A program made the position numbers and the translations under genes. This document shows, one piece after another, positions 1 through 10,592 of a stretch of 64,000 nucleotides of DNA. This DNA comes from Pyrocephalus nanus (taxonomy: Eukaryota > Chordata > Aves > Passeriformes > Tyrannidae): assembly GCA_038380795.1 (NCBI GenBank), contig CM076259.1, forward strand, positions 102,163,739-102,227,738, in the 5' to 3' direction. Position 1 is the stretch's first letter. Every line of letters begins with the position of its first letter. The notes beneath the pieces were generated by a model. That model ran no database searches. It was not told where the DNA came from and saw only the letters and a program-made list of their open reading frames with translations.

Positions 1-1612
1 TGACAAAAGAGAAGAGAATAAAAATAGATAAAACCAGAAAATTATGAGTCTGGGATTTAAACTGCCAGATACACTCGTAAAATCTTTTATCAGTTCCCCT
101 ATGTATTACCTGCAACAAAACTGTCCTGAAGCTGATATAAGTAATGCTCACCTGTGCTATACAAAATGTTCAGCTCATAGCTGAAGACAAATCATGCAGG
201 GAGGAGTTTGAGATCCTTTTTTTTTTTTTGTCTTTGATTTAATGTCAGCTACAAAGGATCCTTTTCCCATCCTGAATAACAATAAATTTCAAAGGTATTT
301 TGGCACAAAAGGAATGCAAGACTCACAAATAATTGACTCCTATTAATTAACATATAGTTACACAAGCCCATCTTTTTCATAGAACAATTATAGATCCTTT
401 CCAAATTGTAACTCCAGCAATTCATGACTGGAAAGAATAAGACCCTCATAATCCTGAGAATCTATTTAATGATATGGTCCACTTCTTTCATGTTCACAAG
501 CTGAGTAGCACCTACCAACAAATGAATATTCTCTAAATCCATGCATCTGGAAAACAGCAAAGCTTTTAACTGAACCTAGATACAAAAGCACTACTAAACT
601 TGCCATTTATCAGAAAGCTAACAGTTCAGGCCAAATACCTTATTCATGCTGAAGTCTACAAGATTAATTGTATGAGCTACCCTTATTTTGGCCTTCAAAT
701 AATCTAATCTAGTGTTCCACTGAAAACAAAAAATTCCAAACTCAAGTGTAGTGATCAGTTTAAAACCTATACTCTGTTTGCCAAGGCCACTGATCATGTT
801 ACATAATAAGAACTAAAAATTGTCCAAAAGTAACAAGAGTAATTCTCTCATGAAGTTCAAAACTTTTGCAATCTGCCAACTCTCTGCAGTTACCAGTGGA
901 ACACCTGACTAAAAACATTCACAGCACAAAAACCATATATATTGAGTAATTAACTTCAGAACGGGAATTTAGTCCTTTATCTCTCTCCAGCTGACCCTAA
1001 TTTAAACCAACTTCTGTTGATTAACATAATACTATTTTGCAGAGTAGAGTAGAAAGTTTTGTGGCTTCAATTTGTATCTGAGCAAGTTTGTTTACATGCA
1101 CCTTCTTCCCTGCACCCTCTTTCCAAGCATTCTGCTTCAGAGGTTGCTTTCATCATTAAGTTGTAAGTGTGCTTCCACGGGGAAGGCAAGTATTTGGAGA
1201 TCCTCATAAGCAAAGACATATTTTCTGTTCTTAGGTTTAATTCAACAAACACATCACTGGTCACCCAGCAGAGGAACAACTCCTGCTTGTTTCCACCATG
1301 GAAGCAGTTACAGGAGTATGCTTTCCAGCTTAGGGATAACCTTAAACTTTAAAGCTTAAGAGCAGGAATATCAGCCTGTGCAGCTCTCATCTAGTGATGG
1401 TGTTCACTGCTAGCCTATGCAAGCAAAAGAGAGAAACGTGTTCCAAGTAGAGACACATAACACTAGCTTTACTTTTTCAGCATCTGACAGAGCTGAAGAC
1501 CCAACTAATTTGCTTTGGAATTGAATAAACTTAGATCTGCATGTGGGAGGTTATAAACTCTATTTTGGCTCTTGTTGAAGCTTGTTCTATCACACCTTCA
1601 GCATTACTATAA
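1..1612. other. AT-rich non-coding DNA
   Basis: I see no recognisable gene here. A T-run lies near 217-229. On the minus strand a donor-like GTGAGC (plus 146-151) follows a short 29-base stretch (152-180) that has an AG before it; it could be a tiny exon of the minus-strand gene, but the reading is weak. If the minus-strand promoter at 2.7-2.9 kb is real, this stretch would be intron of that gene. Confidence 0.5.
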
Positions 1613-1682
1613 CTGATTTAAGCAGGGAGATTGGACCAGATGACCCACAGTGGTTCCTTCCAACCTTACTGATTCTGTGATT
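1613..1682 (+). repeat. CR1 LINE 3' end fragment
   Basis: The stretch reads through a GCAGGGAGATTGGACCAGATGA block, then TTCCTTCCAACC, then GATTCTGTGATTT. That is the order and wording of the 3' tail of avian CR1 retrotransposons. It is a 5'-truncated scrap of about 70 bases with no coding capacity. Confidence 0.8.
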
Positions 1683-2287
1683 TCATATAAGTCAAACCCA
1701 ACCCGGGCTTGTACAATTATACATTTAATTTGCTGCATAAGCACATCTTGAACGAGTTTACAAACATTTCTTCCACATTTCCACATAAATCAATGCAAGA
1801 CAATAACAGTAAAAGCAAGAGTTCAGTGCTGTTATAAGTACTATCCATGAATGACAAAACGTATACACTTGCAAAGCAAAAATAAACTCAGTCGAGAAAG
1901 GATGCTTCCAATACACTTAGCCAGTGGACGTGACAAAACCCCAGACAAATAAACCCCTTAGAATAGTTATTATGCACAAAAGGTGACTTTGAAGACATCT
2001 CACTTCCAATGATTTAGGTTTCCTTGCAGAACACATATGAAAGAAGCAGGAAAAAGTCTTAAACTGAGTATATTCACTGCACCCGTTCCCACAGACAACG
2101 CGTGTGAGATCAAACCCGGACCCAGCCGAGCAAAACAGTCCCCAACGGGACGCTGCCCTGGTTCTTTCGTAAACCACGTTCAAACCCTACTGACGCGTCC
2201 GCCAAAATCATTTACTTTTAGGCTGGTTTAAACACGTTACTGAAATTTTCTCGCCGTTGATTGAGCACTTCAAAGACGACTAGAAAG

Positions 2288-2330
2288 ATGATGGAAACCT
2301 CCCCGCCGGCAGCACGGAGAAATGTACCTG
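2288..2330 (+). other. possible alternative first exon, + strand
   Basis: Two tandem ATGs at 2288 and 2291 open a short frame (MMETSPPAARRNVP) that runs into a consensus-like donor, CCTG followed by GTAAGC, at 2331. It sits at the left edge of the CpG island, upstream of and antisense to the minus-strand candidate exons. It could be an alternative 5' exon of the + strand gene or an antisense transcript. Only the donor and the frame support it. Confidence 0.2.
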
Positions 2331-2731
2331 GTAAGCAGCGCGGTGCCCTCAGCACGGACTCCGGGCGGGCTCCCGCAGCCCCTCAGCGCGGCCTCGGCCC
2401 CGCACCGGCCCCGCGCGAGTCACAACGGCCCCGCAGCGCTCGGACCCCGCCCGCCCTCCCTCCCTCCACTGACACCCCCCCGGCCGGCGACACCCGCAAG
2501 TGCCACTCCGGGAGAGGGATCCATGACTAACCAGGAGCCGCGGGGCTGCGCTGCGACGGTCGGAGCTCCCCGACCTGCCCTCCCTTCCTCCCTCCCTCCC
2601 TCCGCCCGCCACCGCCTCCCCTGCCGGACCCCTCCGCCCTCACCCCGCTCGTCCCTCCGGGCACGGTCGGCGGCAAAGCGCAGCCCCGGGGAACCGCGCA
2701 CCTCTGGCGCCCGGCCCCGGGAGCCGCTCAC

Positions 2732-2758
2732 CTCTGCCCGGCTTGGGGCGACTCCCAT
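2732..2758 (-). CDS. candidate start exon of the minus-strand gene (partial)
   Basis: On the minus strand an ATG with G at -3 and G at +4 opens nine codons, MGVAPSRAE, ending exactly at GAG followed by GTGAGC. The exon is in phase 0. A second weaker donor (GAG then GTGCGC) lies 30 bases further on, ending an extended exon at 2702. The rest of the gene would lie to the left of the window. I do not recognise the protein from nine residues. A non-coding reading, with the real start in a later exon, is equally possible. The donor strength and the position inside the CpG island are seen; the gene itself is inferred. Confidence 0.25.
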
Positions 2759-2827
2759 CCCCTCAGCCCGCCGGGCTGCCGGTCCCTCCTCGCCCTCGGG
2801 AGCCCCGCGAGCCGAGCAGCCGCTCAC

Positions 2828-2960
2828 CTGGCGCCGGGCGACCGCCCGTCCCGTCCGTGCCGCCCGTCCTGACCCGTCCCGTCCCGTCCCGTCTCGTCTG
2901 TGCCGTCCGTGTGTCCCGTCTCGTCCCGCCCCGCTCGCTCAGCGCTGGGCACAGCGGAGG
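2828..2960 (-). other. candidate non-coding first exon, minus strand
   Basis: Reading the minus strand, the sequence GGCGCCAG is followed by GTGAGCGG at 2827, a very good donor. The sequence upstream of it contains the G-rich pentamer repeat and no ATG, so this would be 5' untranslated sequence. The upstream boundary given is only nominal, because the transcription start cannot be read from sequence. Confidence 0.3.
2844..2935. repeat. CGTCC/CCCGT pentamer minisatellite in the promoter
   Basis: CCCGT-type pentamers recur, partly in exact tandem at 2874-2893 and then with interruptions (CTCGT, CTGTG). On the minus strand this reads as repeated GGGAC units, giving several G-triplet runs spaced by two bases. 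It lies within the candidate 5' untranslated exon of the minus-strand transcript. Confidence 0.75.
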
Positions 2961-3136
2961 CGGCCCCGGCAGCTGTGGCCGCCGCTGGACGGGGGGCGGA
3001 GGCAGGCGAGGGAGGTGCTGCGAAAAAGCCGAGGGAACCCAGCGCGGTGGCGGAGCCGCCCGGGAGCGGCCCCCGCGCCCCCTCGGCCAGGCGGGCTCGG
3101 CCTCGGCCCCGCCCGGCGGCCCCGCGGGTGCGGGCG

Positions 3137-3178
3137 GTGTCCCGGGAGCTGTGGGCAGTGTCCCGGGAGCTGTGGGCA
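3137..3178. repeat. exact 21-bp tandem duplication
   Basis: Two identical 21-base units, each beginning GTGTCCCGGGAGCTG and ending TGGGCA, lie at 3137-3157 and 3158-3178. Each carries the palindrome CCCGGG. They end 10 bases before the candidate start codon at 3189, so they fall in the core promoter or 5' untranslated region of the + strand gene. Confidence 0.9.
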
Positions 3179-3184
3179 GCGCCG

Positions 3185-3196
3185 GAGGATGGCGGC
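3185..3196 (+). promoter_or_regulatory. YY1/TISU-like start element
   Basis: GAGGATGGCGGC matches the TISU consensus SAASATGGCGGC at all but one position (G for A at position 3). In mammals this element combines a YY1 site with an initiation codon used by transcripts with very short 5' leaders. It places a probable transcription start just upstream and supports the ATG at 3189 as the real start codon. Confidence 0.45.
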
Positions 3197-3226
3197 TGGC
3201 CCGCGGCAGGCTGGAGGCAGCGAGCA
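3189..3226 (+). CDS. candidate first coding exon of the + strand gene (partial)
   Basis: ATG at 3189 lies in the near-TISU context and opens MAAGPRQAGGSE plus two bases (CA) before a GTAAGC donor at 3227. Without splicing the frame stops at the TAA overlapping the donor, so a spliced product is needed for a longer protein. The residues are Ala/Gly-rich and typical of CpG-island start exons; I cannot name the gene from them. The exon leaves two bases of a split codon, so the next exon must begin with one base completing it. Among the downstream exon candidates, those at 26512-26613 and 50802-50939 fit that phase, but this is weak support. The gene would run rightward, with a first intron of tens of kilobases. 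Confidence 0.4.
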
Positions 3227-4236
3227 GTAAGCGTGGGGACACCGTGCCCGAACACAGCAAACTCGGGCGGATAGAGCTACCGCTCCGAATAAACTTTCAA
3301 ATTATTTTGTGGGCAACGCGTTCGGTGTTAAAACAGCCTTTTTTCTTGTGTGAGTCACCCTTAAAATAGACTTAACTACCTTAAGCCCTAATGTAAAAGT
3401 AGTTTATTCCGAATTAGCAGCCTTCATTTACTTTCAGTAAGACTGATACCTTCAATTGACAGTGTAAACGAACTTCGTAAATTGACTTAGCTACCAGGAC
3501 AGCAGTAAGCTGAAGCTGTGTCCCTCCTCTTCTCCTTTTTAATTGCTTGAAATGACACATATTCCGAAAATGCAGCATTTTCAGTGACTTATTTTATACC
3601 AAAATGTTTAGGAATTACTCCCTGCATGTGCGGGGAGCTTTGGTCACTGGACACTGCTGAGAAGAGCCTGGCTCCAGGGCATAGCTGGGGAAAGCACATC
3701 CAGAGGAAAAGGCAGGAGCTTTAGGCAACAACTCTTCTCGGTGTTACTGAAAAGATAAGATGGGCAAATTCTACCAATTCCACAGACAGTAGGTATTCCT
3801 GAGGGTACAGAGTGTAATAAATCCACATGATGGGCATAATTTTGTAGAGGAAGTTCTTGTAAAGAAGAGCTGGAGTTAGATGAAGAGGCTTGCTTCATTT
3901 TGCTTAGGTCAGGTCTGTCTTTGGATGCTTTGGAGCTGGCATCTAGTGGAACACAAGGCCAGTGCTTTTGCAGTTCCTCACACAGGAAAAACTGGAGGCA
4001 TTTTTCTTTCTCTGCCTTGCTTAGTGGAATATATTTCACTTCCCCAAAGGTTTAAGGACCATAAATTGTTCTCTGCCTAGCTTATACCACCTGTGAGAAT
4101 TATATCTCCTTCTCCTTCCCTTCTGATCTGGATGTCTGAGGTCAATGATGTGGCTTAGCAGTGTCTCCACAGAAAGGCTAAAAAGTTGAATGATGCTGGA
4201 AACTGAAGTCCGACTTTCCCCTAGACACCTCCTTAC

Positions 4237-4395
4237 CTGTTGGTAATGCAGGCTTAGGAAGCTTTCTGTATTGCTTGTTGTGTGAATAGTTACCAGTGTA
4301 CAGATAAAGGGAAGTTTGCCTCTGTGTACCCACCAGCTCTGACAAATGATATATTCTTTGTGATAAAAATCAGCTGGTTGATGAATTTTCAAGCA
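4237..4395 (-). other. exon candidate, minus strand
   Basis: On the minus strand an acceptor (ACGTTTCAG) is followed by 159 bases fully open in phase 0 (53 codons, starting CLKIHQPADFYHKEY), then CAACAG and a GTAAGG donor. Both ends keep the frame. The peptide has no family resemblance that I recognise. It would belong to a minus-strand transcript running toward the CpG island, for which no other exon is evident, so a chance arrangement is likely. Confidence 0.15.
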
Positions 4396-4719
4396 CTGAA
4401 ACGTAATTGAGGGCAAGAGGAGTTACTTCAAAATACCTATTCTTTCCTCTTAGACCAAGTTCATTTACTATGAGAACATACTGTGCCTAGCTGGAAAAGT
4501 CCCTGAAATCTATGTATAGTCATTCAAATACCAGTATGCCATCTGTACAGCTCTAGGACTACACAAGATCTGGGCAGTGCTGCATAGAAGCCAAAGGCAA
4601 ACTCTTATGCACTTACCAAGAAAACGCAGAATTGAGCAGGTCTGAGGAACAAGCATGAGTAACTTAGTAATAAAGAACTTTTCAATCCCACTAGTTTGTT
4701 CTGTTTTTGAGAAAATGTC

Positions 4720-4745
4720 AAAAAAAAAAAAAAAAAAAAAAAAAA
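4720..4745. repeat. poly(A) run, 26 bases
   Basis: An uninterrupted run of 26 A follows GAAAATGTC. No retrotransposon body or target duplication is recognisable next to it. It may be a simple repeat or the tail of a decayed retrocopy. Confidence 0.9.
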
Positions 4746-6487
4746 GGTTGTGCTAATTCAGGTTGCTCAATGCCTCCTTTATTGTGTGCTTGTGCAACAC
4801 TGAACACTGGTTTGGTAGGAATAGCAAGTGAGAAATGCAGGTTTAAGAGAACAGTCCTTTGACGAAAAGGATTCAAATCTTCTCTCCCCAGATAAAATGA
4901 TCATATTAAAATATCTTCAGTAAAATTAATAGTTTCTGGATCTGGAAGTCTCCAGAAAATGGGAGCATAGATACCATAAAGTGGTGTTGATATAAAGTTT
5001 CGCCATGCATCCTCCTAGTGGAGAAATACTATATTTTAAGGTTTTAACAATTAAGGAATTTTATTTTCACCAATGTTCAACCAGATTGAATGTAGAAACC
5101 CCAATTACTCCAGCAAAGTCAGGGCCTAAATTCTCATTAACTTCATCTTAACCAGAATTTCATATTATGTTTTCTAAGTGGTTTGGGATTTATCATTAAT
5201 TTTTATTTAAATTCTTTCTCTCTTTATTTATGTATGGATGTGTATACATGTTTCCTAGGGAGATTAGACATTTCTGTGTCATTGTGGTACTCATTTCATG
5301 TCTATCATTTATTTATCCAAGTGGAATTTGTTCTGATGATGTAATTCATGTCTCAGTAGGAAAAAAAACATATGTCACCAGCAAGGGAAAGGGGAGAGCA
5401 GAGGTAATGGGAGAAGTAAGGTCTGTTTGCCTTTTCATTTATGCTGTAAAGGTTTGATGTTGTTTCACAAAGATGCTTGTCAGGACAGACTTGTCCTGTT
5501 CTTGCTTCTCCCTACTCCTTCACTATCTCTAGTGGGCGGGATTGGAGGTTGCTTTGCCCTGCGATGTGTATATGGTCAGTCCCAGGGAGCATAAAGTTAG
5601 GAGAATGACTGTTTCAATGAATCACATTAACATAACACCTTTTATGTCAAATCTAACTGATCTAAAATCAAAGCAAAACAAGACTTTATGATAATTTCCA
5701 TGACATTTTGTAGGGTTCTGTCTTCTTCTTTGCCATGTTACAGGTTTCTGTGAACACCAGAAACTGATTGGAGGTACAAAAAGCAGTTAAAATGGTTACA
5801 ATTCTCTGCTTCATATATAAATATAGTCCTTCCCAAAAATCACTCATGTTCTATTCTATAATATCGTGTAGTAGTTATGAGTCATGTAAATTACAGATAA
5901 TTAGGTTAAAAGTAGGTTAGGTGTTTTTTAACTGGTGATAACACTGAAGAATAAATAAAATCATATATGAGTCCTCCAGTCTATTTTCTGCTTTCAGCAT
6001 TACAAAGACCTAAACAACGAGTGAGCAATTTTAGGACAGGGAAATGATATGGGCTAGCTGTGATGCTGAAAGGATTTAAACATATCAAGGGAGGAGGATG
6101 TAAAGTCTAATCTTAAAACTGCACATACTAGGCACAAAGTTGAGAGCTTAATTTGTGAGAAAGAGGCTGCCTTGTTAAAAATTTGTGCCTGACCAATAAA
6201 TCTGTATCTTGCAAAAGAGTCCTTGGAGTAGATACATGTATCTAACATTCTAATAGAATAACTACTTATTAATATTCTCTTGTCAGAAAGTAGCATATAG
6301 GTGTGGGTACCATGAGCGCAGTGTTTGCTGAATGTTGACTGAACCAACATGTAAAAGAAATCTCTTAGATATGTAATCATTAAATAAGGAGGTTTAGTCT
6401 ATCCAGCTGAGGTTTTTACACATGTTGTCAAATACTAAGTACAACACCCAGGGTAAGATTCCCTTCGACTGCAGTAGTTTCTTCATT

Positions 6488-6511
6488 AAAAAAAAAAAAA
6501 AAAAAAAAAAA
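6488..6511. repeat. poly(A) run, 24 bases
   Basis: A pure run of 24 A follows CTTCATT. No associated element is recognisable on either side. Confidence 0.9.
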
Positions 6512-7009
6512 GTCTTACCTACTGAAGGTAGAGGAAGGTTATTAAAATAGTAATAACAAAAAAAATAATCTATATTCCTGTGGTTAACTTCTAAGCCTCA
6601 CTTCACTAATGAAATTTCACTTCTTGTATCATTACTGATGACAAGTGGTATTTACGTTCACCATGTTATTTGGCCCTACTGAATAATGCAGGGTCCTGCT
6701 TGCAAACACATAGCCATGTCATGTCAGACTGTGTTCCAGCTCAATGTCCCTATTGCATTTACATTCCAAAATGGGATAAAGGTGGAAGGCAATTTGTTAG
6801 GTACTCAGGCCAAAAGAAATGAGAAATCTTTGCTACAGTTTTCTTAAACAAAATTTTGTGTTCTTTACACGAAGAGTGAATGATTATCTGTAGCAGCAGG
6901 ATGAGCATTCTTTCTGTTGGGTGATCAGCCCATCAGTAATACCCTCTGCATATGTTTTCATGCAACACTCTGTTCTGTGGAGCTGAGCGCCTTCACCATT
7001 ACCTGTTGG

Positions 7010-7283
7010 AGTAAAAAGTGAATGGAGCACAAACTGAAATGCAAGAAATTCAATTGAAACATAAGAAAAAGATTTTTTATGGTGAGAGTCATCAAATACT
7101 GAGCAGGTTGCCCAAAGAGGTTGTGGAGTCTCTACCCTTGAAGATGTTCAGAAGGCAGGATACAGTCCTGGTCACTCTGCTGTAGCAACCCCTGCTCTGA
7201 GCAAGAGTTTGGACTGGACTATCTCCAGAGATGCCCGCCAGTCTCAGCCTGACTGTGAAACTGTGAGAAGAAAACGCTGCTAA
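7010..7283 (+). repeat. CR1 LINE 3' fragment
   Basis: The sequence follows the CR1 3' region in order: GCACAAACTGAAATGCAAGA, then the AAAAAGATTTTTTATGGTGAG block, then AGGTTGCCCAAAGAGGTTGT, GGACTGGACTATCTCCAGAG and a CCAGTCTCAGCCTGACTGTGAAACTG tail standing for the usual CCTTCCAACC...GATTCTGTG end. It is an old, substituted copy of about 270 bases without coding capacity. Confidence 0.85.
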
Positions 7284-10200
7284 CACTCTGCTTTCCCTTA
7301 GAATAAAATACCCTTTTGGCCAAGCAAAGGAAAATGATCCTCAAATTGTAAAAAACTTGAGGGTGGCAAAAGGCTCACATACCCCAAAGCCCAGACCGAG
7401 GTGCTAATCAACATTATGGGAAATTACAAGGAGGAGTTGCCAAGAAAAGCAGTCTGAGGAGAACACCTGGAAAGGACAATTAAACCTTTCAATGCTCTAT
7501 TTTTGGCACTCAATCTCAAAAGTGTACTGACATTTGTATTTTCATTAAAAAAACATTTTAAAGGAGTTGTAACTTGTCCATACAAAAATAAGTCTGTGTG
7601 GATCTTGGCAGGCAAATTCTCATTCTGGGAACATTGCACATTTTTACTTTTCTTTTTTTAAAACTTAATTTGCAAAAAAAGCTGTGTTAACCTCTGAAAG
7701 TTGACACTGACTCCAGTGGTTCCCTGTTAAATGTCTAGCAAGACTTTTATCATGGCATAAACTGTTAAAATAAAGCCAAGGAGGTTACTACACCCCTGTT
7801 GATTCCTATGTCTGTGTAACTGGTAAGGCAACAGAGAAGGATCTTTCTTTTTTAATCAGGGAACACTTTACCAGTGTATGGTCTGCAATGTGTATTTTTC
7901 ACATACTGGGAAAAGTACGTACTGTGAAAGCTAAAAAGATTTTAGCTTTCATGCCAAGTCCTTTCACCCCAACAACACTTTTTTTTCTTCTTTTCCTGAG
8001 AGGAAAACTTGTGCTCATAGTTGTCCTGTCTTAACTCTATTCTTGGCTCTGTTGTATCTTTTAAACAAAGTTATGTGCATCTCAGCTGCAAAATAAGAGA
8101 TGGATGGTGTAAAGGCAGAGGAAAATATGAGATGCTATCATGTTTTGAGGAAAGCAACCCGCTTTGGATGTATCAAAGGAGATTTCCTTCCCCAGTTTAA
8201 TTCTATAACTTATTCCCCTGTTCTGCAGTGTTGAACTCTGCCCACTTTACTGCTAATATGTCATTCTCAGTGGAGCCAGAAACCTCTTTGTCTAAGTGAA
8301 CCACAGGAGTTTTAATAAACCTCAGAACTGCCATTAGTTGTAATTTGACTGACATTCTGAATTCTCTGTGCAGAAAATTAACTTCTTGTTTCTACCTAGG
8401 TCAAATAGTTTTCAATATTAAATATTAAACAACCTGTAATACTGGATGATTGAGATAAAAAAAGAAATGTATAAAGCCTCAAGTGACAGGAAATCTATGT
8501 TTCTTTTACCCTTCTCTTCCTGTCTCCTGAAATAGTTTGAAATGTATTTTTAAAAGTTTTAGGTCTTTAACAAAACTTGATTTTATTTTTTTTTTAAATA
8601 GATTTTCCAACTAGAATTACTCAATTGAATAAAACAGGTTTTATCAGAGAAGCCATTCCATTTTGTGTCATTGGATAACCTTGTTTTGCCAGGGTTACCT
8701 TTTTGTAGACCCTAAACTTGTCGGAGGGGCTTTTTTTGGCAGAGTGGGATGTTTCCTTGGTGTTTTTTTTTCTTGTGAATTATCTTTTATCAATTTCAAA
8801 CTTAGGCTGACTCTGCCACAAGTTTGGATGTTACATAATTTTCTGAAAAATATTACCTCCAAGGTGAAATTAAAATTTATCAAAGTCCTGAACATTTATA
8901 TTATTCAGGGTAAAAAATTCCCAAATAATATCTGTATTTCAAGTATACTTCATTCTTGTGCAAAAGCTCAGGAGAAAGTCTACACATAGTTTGTGGAATT
9001 AGTTACATGTTTGTTTTGAGGATTTAGGTATTATTTGAGTGATTAATAGGTCTTGTTCAAATCTTCTGAATATAGATGAAATTAATTCTTTGTGTTTTGA
9101 ACCTACTCCTGTCTTTTGGAAAGAACATGACTTTATTTTTAGGATCTTTTCTGTCTGATAAATTATTTTCTCTAAATTATCTCACTCTTTGGTTACTGTA
9201 CTGATTATAGGTTAATTTTTGGCAAAGATACAAAATACCCGGCACTAATGTTGACAGAACTTTGTTCTGCCTTTCAGTAAGGGCCCGGTGGTGGTCCCTT
9301 GTACCTCTAGCAAATATTGACCAGAAACTTCTTTATGCTGCTTTGTATTACTCTCTTTGGTTTGCCAAAGCATCACCGAGGTCTTAAGAGGAATTTTATT
9401 CAGTCCTCTTTATACAGAAAGATCCATTCAAATGGAAATGGACCCGGAAATGTAGCTGATTGTGCAAAGTTCCTCGGTCAGAAAATACTCGTGTCCATAG
9501 CCACAAAAGCAAATAAATAAATAAAAGAGACAAAAGACAACTGTGTTACATGTCTGAAAATAATATACTATTGCCAAAAAAAGTTAATGACCAGCTGAGA
9601 TGATCACATCACCTGACACCTGGAACTTACTTCAGTAAGACACAGTTTTGCTGAGCTTGGCATAAGGAGAGTTGCTTGAAGCAGATCAGGATGGCTGTAA
9701 CAATGGTCTTCAGTTCTCAAAGATACTGTGGAATAAAAGGAGAGTATAATGAAAAAACAAGCAAGAATATGGATGTCTGTTCTGACACAGTTGGATCTAA
9801 ATTTTTTTCTCAGTAGTTGTGGTTAGTGTTACATTCCAAATTATTCTTAAATTCATTGCACCCTGAGATTCATAATGGAACTTTGGGGAGCACATAGGAC
9901 ATTTCTTGAGGTCTGTTTTTGGCAGAAGTTTTCCACCAGTTATAAAAGGGCTAAGCTTATACCTTTCAATAACTTCAGGAAAAATGTATTTTCAAAGTCT
10001 TCTGGCAATACAGTCTTGGATACCTCACATCTTTTTTATCTACTAAGTTTTTACTTAGCCACTCACTAGCTGTCGCTTTTTTGTTTGCTGTTACATACAT
10101 TTCTCATTTTATTAAATGGTTAAGTGCATTAAAATATTAACCCACAGAAATATTTACATTTAAAAAAATTTATCATGTTAAATTAATGTTGGCTCTTTAA

Positions 10201-10592
10201 AATATTAACTTAGCTTTATGATATCTTCAAAGAGTTGTCTTCAATTTTGTCTTTCATGGTATTAAAATATTTTAAATTGAACAATTTGATTTCAAATTTA
10301 TGACATTCACAAGGTAATTTCAGAGGTCTCTTGGTTCAGATATTGTAGCAGGCAGAGTAAGTGAAGGAATTATGAAAGTCACTAAGGACAAGGTAAACCA
10401 GAAATCATAGAGAGCATCTGGCATGTGTTTCTCTGTGCCGTGTCTGTGCAGTTCTCAATTTCCACATTTTGCAGCACTGAGCAGTGAGAACATGATCTGA
10501 TCTTCACTAAAACCACAGAAGAAGTGGCAGTATATTGTAAAAGAAAACAAATATTGTTGCTTATAAAACATAACAGAAGCTATCATAGAGCA
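7284..10592. other. AT-rich non-coding DNA
   Basis: No gene or recognisable repeat is seen. It contains T-rich tracts near 8584-8597 and very AT-rich DNA at 10,090-10,310. Open frames of 60-108 codons are present but look random. Confidence 0.5.

Larger units (their letters stand above)
2090..3275. promoter_or_regulatory. CpG island, probable bidirectional promoter
   Basis: Base composition changes abruptly from AT-rich flanks to very GC-rich, CpG-dense DNA, peaking at about 2330-3240. No TATA box is obvious; GC boxes (CCCCGCCC, GGGGCGG) are present. Donor-type signals face outward on both strands: GTAAGC on the + strand after 3226, and GTGAGC on the minus strand below 2828 and below 2732. 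This suggests divergent transcription from a shared housekeeping-type promoter. The long open frames on both strands here (up to about 300 codons) are low-complexity Pro/Arg/Ala/Gly translations of GC-rich DNA and are not annotated as proteins. Confidence 0.8.
3227..7009. other. non-coding DNA, probable intron
   Basis: This is AT-rich unique sequence with two long A-runs listed separately. Around 3644-4416 the minus strand has two overlapping open frames of about 130 codons each. They resemble no family I know and fall within chance expectation. One minus-strand exon candidate (4237-4395) is listed separately. Confidence 0.5.

Noticed and set aside
1343..1362. 20-bp imperfect palindrome CTTAAACTTTAAAGCTTAAG
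   Set aside because: It is AT-rich with a mismatched pair, so it is not informative.
2322..3230. 302-codon open frame on the + strand and several 120-165 codon frames on the minus strand in the CpG island
   Set aside because: Stop codons are rare in GC-rich DNA. The translations are low-complexity Pro/Arg/Ala/Ser/Gly without domains, and opposite strands are open at the same time.
6229..6244. 16-bp palindrome TAGATACATGTATCTA
   Set aside because: About one perfect 16-bp palindrome is expected by chance in 64 kb.
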